DNA from: Candidatus Cloacimonadota bacterium
GTDB taxonomy: Bacteria; Cloacimonadota; Cloacimonadia; Cloacimonadales; Cloacimonadaceae
DNA: 64,000 nt
NCBI GenBank assembly: GCA_030154085.1
Contig: JASKKR010000005.1
Location: forward strand, 23,909 to 87,908
Reading direction: 5' to 3'
The position numbers and the translations under genes are program-made. The notes under the pieces were generated by a model. It saw only the letters and a list, made by a program, of their open reading frames with translations. It did not search any database and was not told the DNA's origin. Within the stretch, counting starts at the first letter, position 1; each line of letters begins with the position of its first letter. Below, in pieces: positions 28,333 to 37,532 of the stretch.

Positions 28333-30938
28333 GTATTCTCGGAAAAAATCCGCTGAAACTTAGCGTATTTCACGCTGAAAACGGTTTACGACTTCTCTAT
28401 GCTCGAGATAATTCCAACCCGATTGTGTGTCTCCAACTCTATATTCGTGTTGGTTCTGTTAAAGAAAATACAGATGAGCTTGGTTACGCACATTTCTTGG
28501 AGCATATTCTTTTCAAATCCACCGAAAGTTATCCTGATAATGAACTTAGTCGCAAAGCTTCGGAAATGGGCGCGCTTCTTAATGCCTATACAGATTTTGA
28601 TGTAACCTGTTTCTATCTGATCCTTCCTTCTGAAGAGCTTGATAATGGCATGAAACTTCTTAGTGAGATGGCTTTTCGAGCGCAGTTTACCCAGCAAGAC
28701 GTTGAGCTTGAGAAGGGCATTATCATCGAAGAAATGCATCAATATGAGGCTGAACCTGAGATGGACTTTTTAGAATATATCCAAAATATGTATTTTGAAG
28801 ACCACCCTCTCAGCCGACCGGTCTTGGGAAATCGCGAATCGATCACGAAAGCCACACACGCCAGTTTAATGTCCTTTTATAGACGGCATTATGTTCCCGG
28901 AAATGCTTTTGTGGTAGCAGTAGGAGACTTTGACCCGGTTCAACTAGAGTTGTCCTTACTAAATAATTTTAGCGCTTGGGCTATGAGAGACATTCCCCAG
29001 ACTAATCTACTCCCATATATCAGCCCTGGATGGAGAAACTTTCAACGCACAAAAAAGGGTCATGATTACCTTGCCATAGCCTTGCCTGAGCTTCCTGAAA
29101 GTCATCCCGATAGCGAAGCTCTACATATAGCGATCCGGTACCTTGCTATAGGCAAATCTAGCATCTTACATAAAAGATTGGTAGAGAGTGAAAAGATTTG
29201 TTCTTCTGTCAAAGTTAGTTCATTATGTGGCAATCTCCCGGGTGTAAGCGTCATTCTTTTCTCAGTTTCACAAAAAAATGCAGAAGCTAAGATCCTTAGT
29301 ATCTTTTTTGATGCGTGGCAAAATATATGCAATACCTTAATTCCTGATTCTGAAATCGATCTTATAAAGAAAGATATCATCTACAGTTGGTTATATAGCT
29401 TTGACAGCGTGGAACAAATGGCAGATCTTATCGCTGCCGAAGAATCTCAGGGGAGTTTATCTCGCATTGAAAACTATGGTCATTATATAGAATCTATCCT
29501 TGCCTCTGATGTCCGCGATGCCATCCTAAGATTCTGGATACCTTCTAATATGGCAATCTTCTATCAATCACAGAAAGCGATTTCTGCCAATATGCAGCTT
29601 GCTATAGATGTAGGTCGAGACTTCCAAGTTCCGCCACCGAGAAAGGATGCTCCCTATAATTCAGTATCTACTTTTAGGTTTGATAATCACAGCACAAGCT
29701 TCTCTTCTTTAGAATATCCTAGTTACCATAGTTATACACTTACAAATGGAGTAAGATTAATCTATAATTATATCCCGGGCAAAAATACATGCGGCTTTGC
29801 ACTTTCTGCGCCATTGTCACAGCTTAACGAACAAATGCCTGGACTTAATTACTTTAGCACAGCATTGATGCTATATAGAACGCGTCAGAAAGATCATGAC
29901 ACGATTATGCACATTTGCAGACTTTATGGTTTCAATATCAGAGCTGTGCATCATCTGGATAGTACTATTTTCAAGGGTAAATGTAACGTCACCGATTTGG
30001 CAATTGTACTTGAGCTTCTCAGCGAGATCATCCAGGAACCTATTTTTGACAAAAACTATCTGAGCATATTAAAAAACGCAGCGTCGGATGATATTCGCAG
30101 AGAAAGAGATTACCCAATCAGTATCGCTTACAAAACTTGGTTCAACCAGGTATTTGGTAAAAAGAACAATCTTTATAGTGCCACAGGAAATCTGAGTGAT
30201 ATTGCGTCTATAAAGATTGCAGATTGTTTAGAATGGTTTGAGAGCTGGTCATTAGGAAAAGACTTTGCGCTCTGCATCGTAGGCTCAATCGAACCGACCA
30301 AACTCTATGATCTGTGTGAATTATATCTGGGCAAATCCGCGATTTACAAACCAATAGCAAAGCCTAACCTTCGCTATGAACTTGGCTCTCCTCACTACAG
30401 AAAGGTAAATCGCAATCTGAATCAGGCAATCATTCACATCGGTGCTCCAGCTTGTCCGGCTGAAAATATCGATGAAAACTCCGCATTTCACGTCCTATCT
30501 CATATCCTTGGTGGAGATCTCAGTTCGAGATTCTACCAAATTCTCCGTGAAAAATATGGCTATGCATATCAGACTGGATTTGATTTCTCATCTATCCGAG
30601 AGTTAGGCTTTTGGTATGCATATGCTTTTTGCGATCGTAAACATCAAAGCGCTTGTTTGAAAACTATGCAAAATATTTTGGGTGAACTACTTATGGAAGG
30701 TGTTAGTGAACAAGAATTACAACTTGCCAAACGCTATTTAATCTCAATGTCACGCTTGGATAATGAGAATGTTTCTTTCAAAGCAGCTAGCATAGCCAAC
30801 CCGATTTCTTTGGGTTATGATCTTGATTTTTTTATCTCAAGGGAAGACCGCATTAATGCTGTTGAACTTGATGTTGTAAATCGACTCATTCAAGACTATC
30901 TTGCGCCTGAATTGCAGAATATATTCGTGATGGTATAA
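28329..30938 (+). CDS. M16 family zinc metallopeptidase (two-lobed)
   Basis: 869 residues, the size of two M16 lobes joined. The inverted zinc motif HFLEH has His 55, Glu 58 and His 59, and the distal Glu ligand lies in VELEKGIIIEEMHQ. The second half (about 455-869) has the M16 C-terminal fold with the conserved HIGAPACPAEN and LREKYGYAYQTGFDF stretch but no HxxEH, as expected. No signal peptide was seen, so it is cytoplasmic or exported by other means. It probably degrades peptides; the substrate is unknown. Coupled to folE2 by overlap. Confidence 0.9.
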   Translation: MSILGKNPLKLSVFHAENGLRLLYARDNSNPIVCLQLYIRVGSVKENTDELGYAHFLEHILFKSTESYPDNELSRKASEMGALLNAYTDFDVTCFYLILPSEELDNGMKLLSEMAFRAQFTQQDVELEKGIIIEEMHQYEAEPEMDFLEYIQNMYFEDHPLSRPVLGNRESITKATHASLMSFYRRHYVPGNAFVVAVGDFDPVQLELSLLNNFSAWAMRDIPQTNLLPYISPGWRNFQRTKKGHDYLAIALPELPESHPDSEALHIAIRYLAIGKSSILHKRLVESEKICSSVKVSSLCGNLPGVSVILFSVSQKNAEAKILSIFFDAWQNICNTLIPDSEIDLIKKDIIYSWLYSFDSVEQMADLIAAEESQGSLSRIENYGHYIESILASDVRDAILRFWIPSNMAIFYQSQKAISANMQLAIDVGRDFQVPPPRKDAPYNSVSTFRFDNHSTSFSSLEYPSYHSYTLTNGVRLIYNYIPGKNTCGFALSAPLSQLNEQMPGLNYFSTALMLYRTRQKDHDTIMHICRLYGFNIRAVHHLDSTIFKGKCNVTDLAIVLELLSEIIQEPIFDKNYLSILKNAASDDIRRERDYPISIAYKTWFNQVFGKKNNLYSATGNLSDIASIKIADCLEWFESWSLGKDFALCIVGSIEPTKLYDLCELYLGKSAIYKPIAKPNLRYELGSPHYRKVNRNLNQAIIHIGAPACPAENIDENSAFHVLSHILGGDLSSRFYQILREKYGYAYQTGFDFSSIRELGFWYAYAFCDRKHQSACLKTMQNILGELLMEGVSEQELQLAKRYLISMSRLDNENVSFKAASIANPISLGYDLDFFISREDRINAVELDVVNRLIQDYLAPELQNIFVMV

Positions 30939-30940
30939 TA

Positions 30941-31702
30941 ATGAAAACACTTGGCATCGACATTGGTTCTCGGAATACAAAGATAGTGATCTTTGATCAT
31001 GACGCAAATCAAATTGCTTTCAGAGATTGGATATCGACAGAGGTATCGGCTGAGGATAGTGTCAATAAACTCTTGTCTCACGCCGAAAAACAAATATCTT
31101 TGGACGAAATCTCTTCTACATGCGTAACAGGATACGGACGAAAACTTTATAAAAAAGCAGATAAAATCAGAAGTGAGATTAGCTGTCATGCCAAAGCTTG
31201 TCACTTCCTTTACCCTAATACCCGCACTGTGATAGATATCGGTGGTCAAGATTCTAAAATCATTGCTCTAAACGAAGATGGCTCAGTGAATGACTTTGTG
31301 ATGAACGATAAATGTGCGGCAGGTACAGGTAGATTCCTAGAAATGACTGCAATTAAGCTAGAGTGCGAATTATCAGAATTATCGCGTCTGGCATCTATGG
31401 CAGAAAATCATATTCATTTAAATTCTACCTGTGTTGTATTTGCAGAGTCAGAAATCATCGGACTTTTGGCTAGTGGACATAAAGTTCCAGACATCGCTCG
31501 TGCAATCAATATGAGTATCGCACGCAGAATTTATACTCAAATGTCATCCATTGAGCTGAAAGAAGCTGTGATCTTTACGGGAGGTGTGGCTCAAGGTACA
31601 GATTTAGTAAATTGCTTAGCTAATCTACTCAAAACTCAAATTCTGGTACCTTTTGACCCTGAGATCACTGGTGCACTAGGCGCAGCCCTTTATGCTCTAT
31701 GA
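30941..31702 (+). CDS. HgdC/BadF-type ATPase activator (dehydratase activase)
   Basis: 253-residue ASKHA-fold ATPase that, in characterised cases, reduces the iron-sulfur cluster of 2-hydroxyacyl-CoA dehydratases. It begins LGIDIGSRNTKIVIFD; IDIGGQDSKII gives the second phosphate loop; NDKCAAGTGRFLEM and STCVVFAESEI supply the two Cys that hold a [4Fe-4S] cluster between subunits. No dehydratase (HgdAB) subunits are adjacent, so the partner is elsewhere or the protein serves another reductase. The 3' end overlaps the PHP gene by 4 nt. Confidence 0.88.
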   Translation: MKTLGIDIGSRNTKIVIFDHDANQIAFRDWISTEVSAEDSVNKLLSHAEKQISLDEISSTCVTGYGRKLYKKADKIRSEISCHAKACHFLYPNTRTVIDIGGQDSKIIALNEDGSVNDFVMNDKCAAGTGRFLEMTAIKLECELSELSRLASMAENHIHLNSTCVVFAESEIIGLLASGHKVPDIARAINMSIARRIYTQMSSIELKEAVIFTGGVAQGTDLVNCLANLLKTQILVPFDPEITGALGAALYAL

Positions 31703-32457
31703 TATACGACTATCATATTCACACACAATATAGTTACGATAGTCTTATTAAAGCTGATGAGCTTATTGAGAAGGCTATCAAATTGGGGTATGAAGCTATA
31801 GCCATTACCGAACATCTTGATCTCCTCCCCCAAGAAGTAAGCATATTTGGAGTTATCTCACTAAAACAATATGTAGAATATTGCCAATATCTCAGAGAGA
31901 AATATCCTCAGATTACTCTGCATACTGGCATTGAAATTGGAGATTATCAGCTTATGCCAACGTATATCTCAGCTATAATATCTCACTATGACTTTTTCCC
32001 TATCCTCGGCTCAGTTCATTTTCTTTCAGATCACACAAATGTAGCCATCTCAATGCCACATGCCCTCAATAAAGACCAAATTACAGATTACTACCTATCA
32101 AATCTCAAGCTTGTTCAAGAATGCGACATCGATGTTCTCGCCCACTTAGGTGTTTACAAGAGATATTATAACATTCCACCTGAGGAAGATCATGTTAAAA
32201 ATCTAATTAAAGAGATTTTTACGGTTATTATAGAACGAGGGATTGCTCTCGAGATTAATCTTAGTGGACTACACAAACCGTACCATGAAATTATCCCTGA
32301 GCCAAAATACATCGAGCTCTATAAAGACCTCGGGGGAAAGCTTTTTTCACTCGGTTCAGATTCGCATCTTTTGGAAAACTTTGGTACCGCACATCTCATA
32401 GCCAAAGAATACGGAATTCCTATTGATCCGCCACAGAAAAGTCAATTTACGAGATAA
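31699..32457 (+). CDS. PHP-domain phosphatase, histidinol-phosphatase-like
   Basis: 252 residues of the PHP superfamily. The N-terminal metal motif DYHIHTQYSYD, ITEHLD, then GIEIGDY, LGSVHFL, LAHLGVYKRY and LGSDSH are the ordered metal-binding blocks of HisJ/HisK-type histidinol phosphatases. No other his genes are near, so a histidine role is inference from family resemblance. It is the last gene of the rightward run; a 611-nt gap follows before the convergent folA. Confidence 0.82.
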   Translation: MIYDYHIHTQYSYDSLIKADELIEKAIKLGYEAIAITEHLDLLPQEVSIFGVISLKQYVEYCQYLREKYPQITLHTGIEIGDYQLMPTYISAIISHYDFFPILGSVHFLSDHTNVAISMPHALNKDQITDYYLSNLKLVQECDIDVLAHLGVYKRYYNIPPEEDHVKNLIKEIFTVIIERGIALEINLSGLHKPYHEIIPEPKYIELYKDLGGKLFSLGSDSHLLENFGTAHLIAKEYGIPIDPPQKSQFTR

Positions 32458-32540
32458 CTGGATTTTCAATTCAAAATTAGGCTGTTGTAAAGATAAGGCG
32501 ATGTACTTTATACACTATATACTAAAGCGATAACAACCAG

Positions 32541-32610
32541 AAAAGGGATGATTTCCGGTTGATTTTAGTCACCGCCTGAAGCGATTCGATCAAAAGATGC
32601 GGTAAACTTT
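32541..32610 (+). repeat. Decayed copy of the 57-bp repeat
   Basis: GATGATTTCCGGTTGATTTT at 32547-32566, continuing AGTCACCG, matches the repeat unit at 63980-64000 in all but a few bases. It keeps the small dyad CGGT/ACCG (32556-32559 with 32571-32574). A further partial unit (CGATTC then AAGATG, CGGTAAACTTTGG) follows, shortened by several bases. Confidence 0.5.
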
Positions 32611-32814
32611 GGTTATCTACTTCTATTGCTGGTAGTTAAAACAAAACCGAATTCATATTGGCTTTCAAACTTGAATCCGTAGCTTAAGGATAGCTATCTA
32701 CTTTAGAGGTTACTCGATTTTAGGTTACTTGCAATTACATGATGCGCAAAATTCCTCATTCTTTCTTCAGATATAAAGCAAAAACCAATTGCTAAATGCT
32801 TAAAAAACAAGCAT

Positions 32815-32898
32815 ACTTCATGCCTCCCCCGTTTCTCGCCCATTTGAGAAGTGGGCAAGAAACGAGAAAATAAGGACTTACAGCATTGTGAAGTGCAT
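32815..32898 (+). repeat. Dispersed palindromic repeat, copy A
   Basis: 84-bp element, nearly the same as 43778-43860. Core hairpin: CGTTTCTCGCCCA (32830-32842), loop TTTGAGAAG, TGGGCAAGAAACG (32852-32864), twelve pairs with one C-A mismatch. The conserved tail AGAAAATAAGGA and TTACAG follow. There is no T-run, so it is not a simple terminator. It lies between convergent genes. Confidence 0.8.
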
Positions 32899-33068
32899 TA
32901 TTACCTCAAAACAATAGCGAGTGCTTGAAGGTTCAGAATATGAAGTACAAATGTTGGCAAACATGAATGTGCACACCACTTTGTTAGATTCCCATTCACA
33001 ATTTGCAAGGAAATATCCACAGAGACCGAAAAGTAATGTTAAGTTTGAAAAAATATGATAAGAAGTAA

Positions 33069-33533
33069 TTACAACCGTTTATAAACACAGAATGAGAGTT
33101 TATATCCAGCAGAACTCATCTGGTCTTTACAGCTTACTAATGTCCACAAATCCCAATTTATCTCAGGAAACTTTATGTCTCCATCAAATTCTGCATCGAT
33201 GTGTGTGATATAGAGAGTGTCCGCCATATCAAGAGCTTGCTCAAAAATGGAAGCACCTCCAATAACAAAAGCCTCGGGTTCAGCAAGTCCAAAAAGATTG
33301 TGAACTACAATAGCATCATTCAGAGAAAGACTTTTATCTCGGCTGAGAACTACGTTCTTCCTCCCAGGCAGAGCTTTACCGATGGAGAAGTAGGTCTTTC
33401 TCCCCATAATCACAGTTTGTCCCATAGTAATTTTTTTGAAGTATGCCAAGTCTTCAGATATATGCCATGGAATTTGATTTCCTTTTCCAATGACTCGGTT
33501 TTTATCCATAGCAACGATAATCTTGAAATTCAA
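33069..33533 (-). CDS. folA: Dihydrofolate reductase
   Basis: Reduces dihydrofolate to tetrahydrofolate with NADPH. 154 residues: IVAMDKNRVIGKGNQIPWHI at the start with the substrate-site Trp, MGRKTYFSIGKALPGRKNVV for cofactor binding, and FVIGGASIFEQAL. It is last in a leftward run and overlaps the MlaF-like gene by 4 nt, so it is co-transcribed with an unrelated lipid transporter. DHFR implies a folate-dependent thymidylate synthase (ThyA) elsewhere. Confidence 0.95.
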   Translation of the reverse strand: MNFKIIVAMDKNRVIGKGNQIPWHISEDLAYFKKITMGQTVIMGRKTYFSIGKALPGRKNVVLSRDKSLSLNDAIVVHNLFGLAEPEAFVIGGASIFEQALDMADTLYITHIDAEFDGDIKFPEINWDLWTLVSCKDQMSSAGYKLSFCVYKRL

Positions 33534-34276
33534 TATTTACCCACCTTAAAGAAGCGATCTATCTCAGGGATTCCTGCATGCTTGACATCATCAAGTTTGC
33601 CGGAATAAAGCATTCTTCCTGAATCTAAGAAAATGATCTTATCAGCAATTCTATGTATGGAAGCAAGCTCATGAGTTACAATGACGATGGTCATTTTGAG
33701 TTGATTCTTCAGATTCATAATCAGCTCATCCAAAGATGCTGAGGTCACAGGATCAAGCCCTGCAGAAGGCTCATCACAAAAAAGAAGATGTGGATCAAGA
33801 GCCAAAGCACGAGCCAGAGCTGCGCGTTTTTTCATGCCTCCTGAAAGCTCTGAAGGCAGCTTATAAATCGCTTCCGATAGTCCAACCAAAGCGAGTTTTA
33901 CGCGGATCATCTTATCTATCACGCTTGGTGGTAGATTGGTATGCATCTCCAAAGGGATAGATATATTCTCATAGACAGAGATAGAGTTTAGTAGTGCTCC
34001 ATTTTGAAAGAGCATACCTGTGCGTTTAAGCACTTCTCTAAATTCTGCTTCATCTTTGCTTAGGATATCTTCCCCCCAAAATTTGACACTGCCTGCATAT
34101 GGTTCATAGAGTCGAAGAATGTTTTTTAAGAGAGTAGTCTTGCCACATCCGCTTCCTCCAAGTATCACAGTGATTTCTTCGGGGTAAATATCGACATTAA
34201 TATCTTTCAAAGCGATCATATCGCCATATCTAGCTTCCAGTTCCCGGATTTCTATGATTGGTTTGATCTGTTTCAT
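33530..34276 (-). CDS. mlaF: MCE/Mla transporter ATP-binding subunit
   Basis: ABC ATPase of the MlaF type, 248 residues, powering retrograde or anterograde phospholipid transport across the periplasm. Walker A is GGSGCGKTT; signature LSGGMKKRAALARALA; Walker B LLFCDEPSAGLDP; then the switch His in VTHEL. GLDPVTSASLD and the MKKRAALARA variant are usual in the Mla/Mkl group. It overlaps both the permease and folA genes by 4 nt. Confidence 0.92.
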   Translation of the reverse strand: MKQIKPIIEIRELEARYGDMIALKDINVDIYPEEITVILGGSGCGKTTLLKNILRLYEPYAGSVKFWGEDILSKDEAEFREVLKRTGMLFQNGALLNSISVYENISIPLEMHTNLPPSVIDKMIRVKLALVGLSEAIYKLPSELSGGMKKRAALARALALDPHLLFCDEPSAGLDPVTSASLDELIMNLKNQLKMTIVIVTHELASIHRIADKIIFLDSGRMLYSGKLDDVKHAGIPEIDRFFKVGKY

Positions 34277-35352
34277 AGGTATAGCAGGCTAAAGACAGCG
34301 TCAAAGAAGATTACTGCAAAGATGGATGTGACCACAGCCGAAGTGGTAGCTTTGCCTACTCCCTCTGCCCCACCTTTGACTTTAAAACCATAGTATGATC
34401 CTATGATCACTATCGTCCACGCAAACCAGATGCTCTTGCCAAAACTGATGATGATATCCTTAATCGAGAGAATCTCAATGGATCGACTAATAAAGGTCTC
34501 AGGTGCGATCTCCAAAAGTCCGATAGCTATAAACCATCCTCCTAACTCACTGACTAATATACTAAAGGCAACCAGTATTGGCATCACAATCGTGATAGCA
34601 TGGAATTTTGGAACAACTACATAGCGGATTGGATTGAGTGCCATCATTTTAAGTGCATCGATTTCCTCGGTGACTTGCATAGTGGCTATTTCAGAAGCAA
34701 TAGCACTACCACTGCGTCCTGCAACTATTATAGATGTAATGAGAGGTCCCATCTCCCGAACCATTGTTACCGAAAGCAAATCCGCTAAGAATACGCCGGC
34801 ACCAAAATCTCTGAGTAAAACACCTGATTGTAGGGATAAAATCAAACCAATGATAAAGGATAGTAGCGCCACGATTGGAAGTGCTTGTGATCCTAAAAGT
34901 GTTGCTTGCTGAGTCAGAGATCCCTTACGTTGCTCTTTGTGATTAATCAGTCCCACAAGGCTAAAATAAAATACATCCGAAGCAAGGAGAATCGCATCAA
35001 AGATTCCCTTGCCAAAGTTTAACACGAGGTCTCCCAAGCCTTCAAAATATCCCGTGGATTTTTGGGGTGCAAAGCTTTTCAGTTTATTTGAACTAAAAGT
35101 ATTGATTACTGCTTGCACTTCCGGCTTTGCCCCTTTGAAAAGCATGATTTCAGTTCTATCAGCCATTAGCTCTTGAAGTTCGTCCAAAAAAGCTACTCCA
35201 GCACTGTCGATCATAGATACTTTGCCTAAGTCTATCATCGTTATTACTTCGTCTTTGAGAGTCTTTTTTAGCTCTTTATAAGCAATGGGAACTGTGAGTT
35301 TATTTAGCTCCCCCTCTAGTGTCAAAACTTGGTTTATTAGTTGAACATACAT
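34273..35352 (-). CDS. mlaE: MCE/Mla permease with fused N-terminal STAS domain
   Basis: Inner-membrane permease of the MlaE family, 359 residues. Residues 1 to about 95 form a STAS domain (VSMIDSAGVAFLDELQ), corresponding to the separate MlaB of E. coli; residues about 115-359 are the MlaE core with five to six helices and the conserved VREMGPLITSIIVAGRSGSA and EIATMQVTEEIDALKMM. Fusion of STAS to MlaE is known in several bacteria. The start codon overlaps the stop of the auxiliary lipoprotein gene. Confidence 0.92.
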   Translation of the reverse strand: MYVQLINQVLTLEGELNKLTVPIAYKELKKTLKDEVITMIDLGKVSMIDSAGVAFLDELQELMADRTEIMLFKGAKPEVQAVINTFSSNKLKSFAPQKSTGYFEGLGDLVLNFGKGIFDAILLASDVFYFSLVGLINHKEQRKGSLTQQATLLGSQALPIVALLSFIIGLILSLQSGVLLRDFGAGVFLADLLSVTMVREMGPLITSIIVAGRSGSAIASEIATMQVTEEIDALKMMALNPIRYVVVPKFHAITIVMPILVAFSILVSELGGWFIAIGLLEIAPETFISRSIEILSIKDIIISFGKSIWFAWTIVIIGSYYGFKVKGGAEGVGKATTSAVVTSIFAVIFFDAVFSLLYL

Positions 35353-37517
35353 TAGTAGAAAAGACTCATTCTTAAATATGTACTATAATCATAGACGAGC
35401 CAATCCTTGACTGCTTCGTCGTAGGTAAGATTTACTCTAAAATCCATCGAGATATTGCGATATATGCGGAAGTTGATACGGTTTTCATTCTCTATCCGAG
35501 GCATGACATTGCTTTCTCTGATTGGGAAAAGAGCATCTACAGTAGAATTTACTGAGAAAAAGTTAAGCAGATTCACAGCAGAAAAAACCAAGGTCGTCTC
35601 AATTCCACGATCATATAGATCTTCAGATTCAGAATATACGTCATAAAGCACTCCTCCATCTTCATAATCAGAACGGTTGAGGTTTAGGGAACTGTTATTG
35701 AGTCTTTGTTGCCAGCCATAACCTCCTCGGAGACTTACCCAGCTATTTGGATTTAATGCAATACGATATGTGAGTCCTACACCTTCTTTCATACGTAGTG
35801 GATAGAGAGCTATCTTGGTGCGTATTTTCTCTTGATCCAAAGCCCGCTGAATTTCATTGCCATCTGCATCCCAGATTATATAGTTCTTATCTTCACTAAA
35901 ATAAGTATACTCATCCCAAAAGTGGGTATTCAGATCAGCTCTTCCATAGAAAGCAAAGTTACTGAGCAGTTTTCGTTGTTTGTTCCAAGGATAAATCATA
36001 AAGACATTTTTGAGAGAATAACTATCCAGATTTATCTTAAAATCAGATCCTGTAGCTATATTACCGCCTACGTCGTAGATGCTTCTCATGCTAAGATGGA
36101 AAGGACGAAAGTCGTGTTCGATTGTGTTGTCAAACTGTCCTGCAAGATTAAAACTAAAGGTAGGGTCTTTTTCGTTTATATCATTATTTGATGAGAGATT
36201 GATATTGCCATGGATAGCGCCTTTATGGAATTTCACGCCGCCTATTTCCAATTCATCGGCAAGTACACCAGCTCCGACCAAAATTGTACCTGCGCTAGCG
36301 GCTGGATCTACGATTACAGTGAGCAAATGACTGTCCCCTTTATCCAGCTTAATGGTTGTAAAGTCTCTTAGATCACTCCACGAATAGCCACCCAGGGTTA
36401 GCATATAGTTTCCCGGAGGAAGAATCCAAAGCCTTTCATCCATACCATGTTCATCATCGCTTAAGCTAAAATCAGAGCCTACTTTTATATAGCCATAGTC
36501 ATCCTCATTCTGGCGCCAAATATCATAGATCTGGCGAACTCGTGTCTGTGAGAGATCAAGGATTCTTACTCTAAGTTCACTCCAATTTCTGCTTACAACA
36601 GTTCTCTGTCGTGCAAAGATCTCAACATTAATAATAATATCCTCATTGTACCCAGTAATCACACGATATCTACCAGGCTCCAGCAGCAATGGCGTATTAA
36701 AAATGCCTATATGCTCGGAGATCTTGGTGTTGAGATCATCCAGTCTTTCTACTATGTAGGGTATTTCGGCTGAGATAGGAGCCTTGGTATTGAGCAGCAA
36801 TTCACCGTATACTTGATGTGCTTCTTGGTCTTCAAGTTGTTGAAACAAGAATTGCTCGGGTGCGCTTAGCACATTTAGATAATCTTGCCTATTACGATGA
36901 ATGGGTCGTCCGGCAAAGTGCATGATACACATTGCTGCAAAAGTATTAGTCTCTTCCATGATCATATTGTTAAAGACTTGCACTAGATAGACTATAGAGT
37001 CGTCTTCCAGTTCGTGGTATCGCTCATTTCTATGGGTAAAGATAACATTGTCACTTGTGCTATCGCGTAGAACAAATTCCATCTTGAGAAATGCCCGAGG
37101 ATTATCTCCTTCGATCTTTTCGATGTTCATCACATTGGTCTCAAGATAGTAATCGGGGTCCATCAGACCAGTATCCCTGCTCACATTGGAAAAGATATTG
37201 TAAGCTCGGAGTCGTTGGGAAATTATATTGGGGATTGCATCTGAGAGACGATTTGCCCACAGATCATTTTGCAAAAATCGAACTCGATAGAAGTTTTCCT
37301 TCACTACAATCTGATTACGATTATAGGTGCGATTAATGCGGCTGTTCATCACATACAAACTCTTTCCACTGGATACATTCATCTTTAGTTCTGGTCTCTC
37401 TGTGCTGGGTTGATAGTCCAATACGTAGTAATTAGTCTGCACTCGATCCACTTTCCCAAAGCAACCCCCAAGAATCAAAGTTACTATTCCCAAAGCCAAT
37501 ATATATATTCGTTTCAT
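35352..37517 (-). CDS. Auxiliary lipoprotein of MCE transporter fused to a long beta-rich, barrel-like region
   Basis: 721 residues. The signal peptide ends with lipobox LGGC (Cys 19). Residues about 25-200 resemble the ABC_trans_aux/PqiC family (YYVLDYQPS, then NDLWANRLSDAIPNIISQRL), normally a 180-residue lipoprotein on its own. Residues about 230-420 are beta-rich with PEGA-like features (LEPGRYRVITGY and ILPPGNYMLTLGGY). The last about 300 residues contain alternating amphipathic strands and end in an aromatic residue (YLRMSLFY), suggestive of an outer-membrane barrel. If so, one protein would join the periplasmic path to an outer-membrane pore; this is inference. It lies between the MlaD and MlaE genes. 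Confidence 0.75.
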   Translation of the reverse strand: MKRIYILALGIVTLILGGCFGKVDRVQTNYYVLDYQPSTERPELKMNVSSGKSLYVMNSRINRTYNRNQIVVKENFYRVRFLQNDLWANRLSDAIPNIISQRLRAYNIFSNVSRDTGLMDPDYYLETNVMNIEKIEGDNPRAFLKMEFVLRDSTSDNVIFTHRNERYHELEDDSIVYLVQVFNNMIMEETNTFAAMCIMHFAGRPIHRNRQDYLNVLSAPEQFLFQQLEDQEAHQVYGELLLNTKAPISAEIPYIVERLDDLNTKISEHIGIFNTPLLLEPGRYRVITGYNEDIIINVEIFARQRTVVSRNWSELRVRILDLSQTRVRQIYDIWRQNEDDYGYIKVGSDFSLSDDEHGMDERLWILPPGNYMLTLGGYSWSDLRDFTTIKLDKGDSHLLTVIVDPAASAGTILVGAGVLADELEIGGVKFHKGAIHGNINLSSNNDINEKDPTFSFNLAGQFDNTIEHDFRPFHLSMRSIYDVGGNIATGSDFKINLDSYSLKNVFMIYPWNKQRKLLSNFAFYGRADLNTHFWDEYTYFSEDKNYIIWDADGNEIQRALDQEKIRTKIALYPLRMKEGVGLTYRIALNPNSWVSLRGGYGWQQRLNNSSLNLNRSDYEDGGVLYDVYSESEDLYDRGIETTLVFSAVNLLNFFSVNSTVDALFPIRESNVMPRIENENRINFRIYRNISMDFRVNLTYDEAVKDWLVYDYSTYLRMSLFY

Positions 37518-37532
37518 TTCATGTCCCCTATA

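Larger units (their letters stand above)
32458..33068. other. Long intergenic region between convergent operons
   Basis: 611 bases with no gene-like frame. It contains two repeat remnants: a decayed copy of the 57-bp repeat seen at the right edge (32541-32610) and a full copy of the palindromic element (32815-32898). No hairpin with a T-run was found for either converging operon. The remainder is AT-rich and unremarkable. Confidence 0.7.

Noticed and set aside
32830..32864. Palindromic element read as an intrinsic terminator for the convergent genes
   Set aside because: No T-run on either strand and more than 350 nt from the rightward gene; the same hairpin occurs at non-terminator positions.
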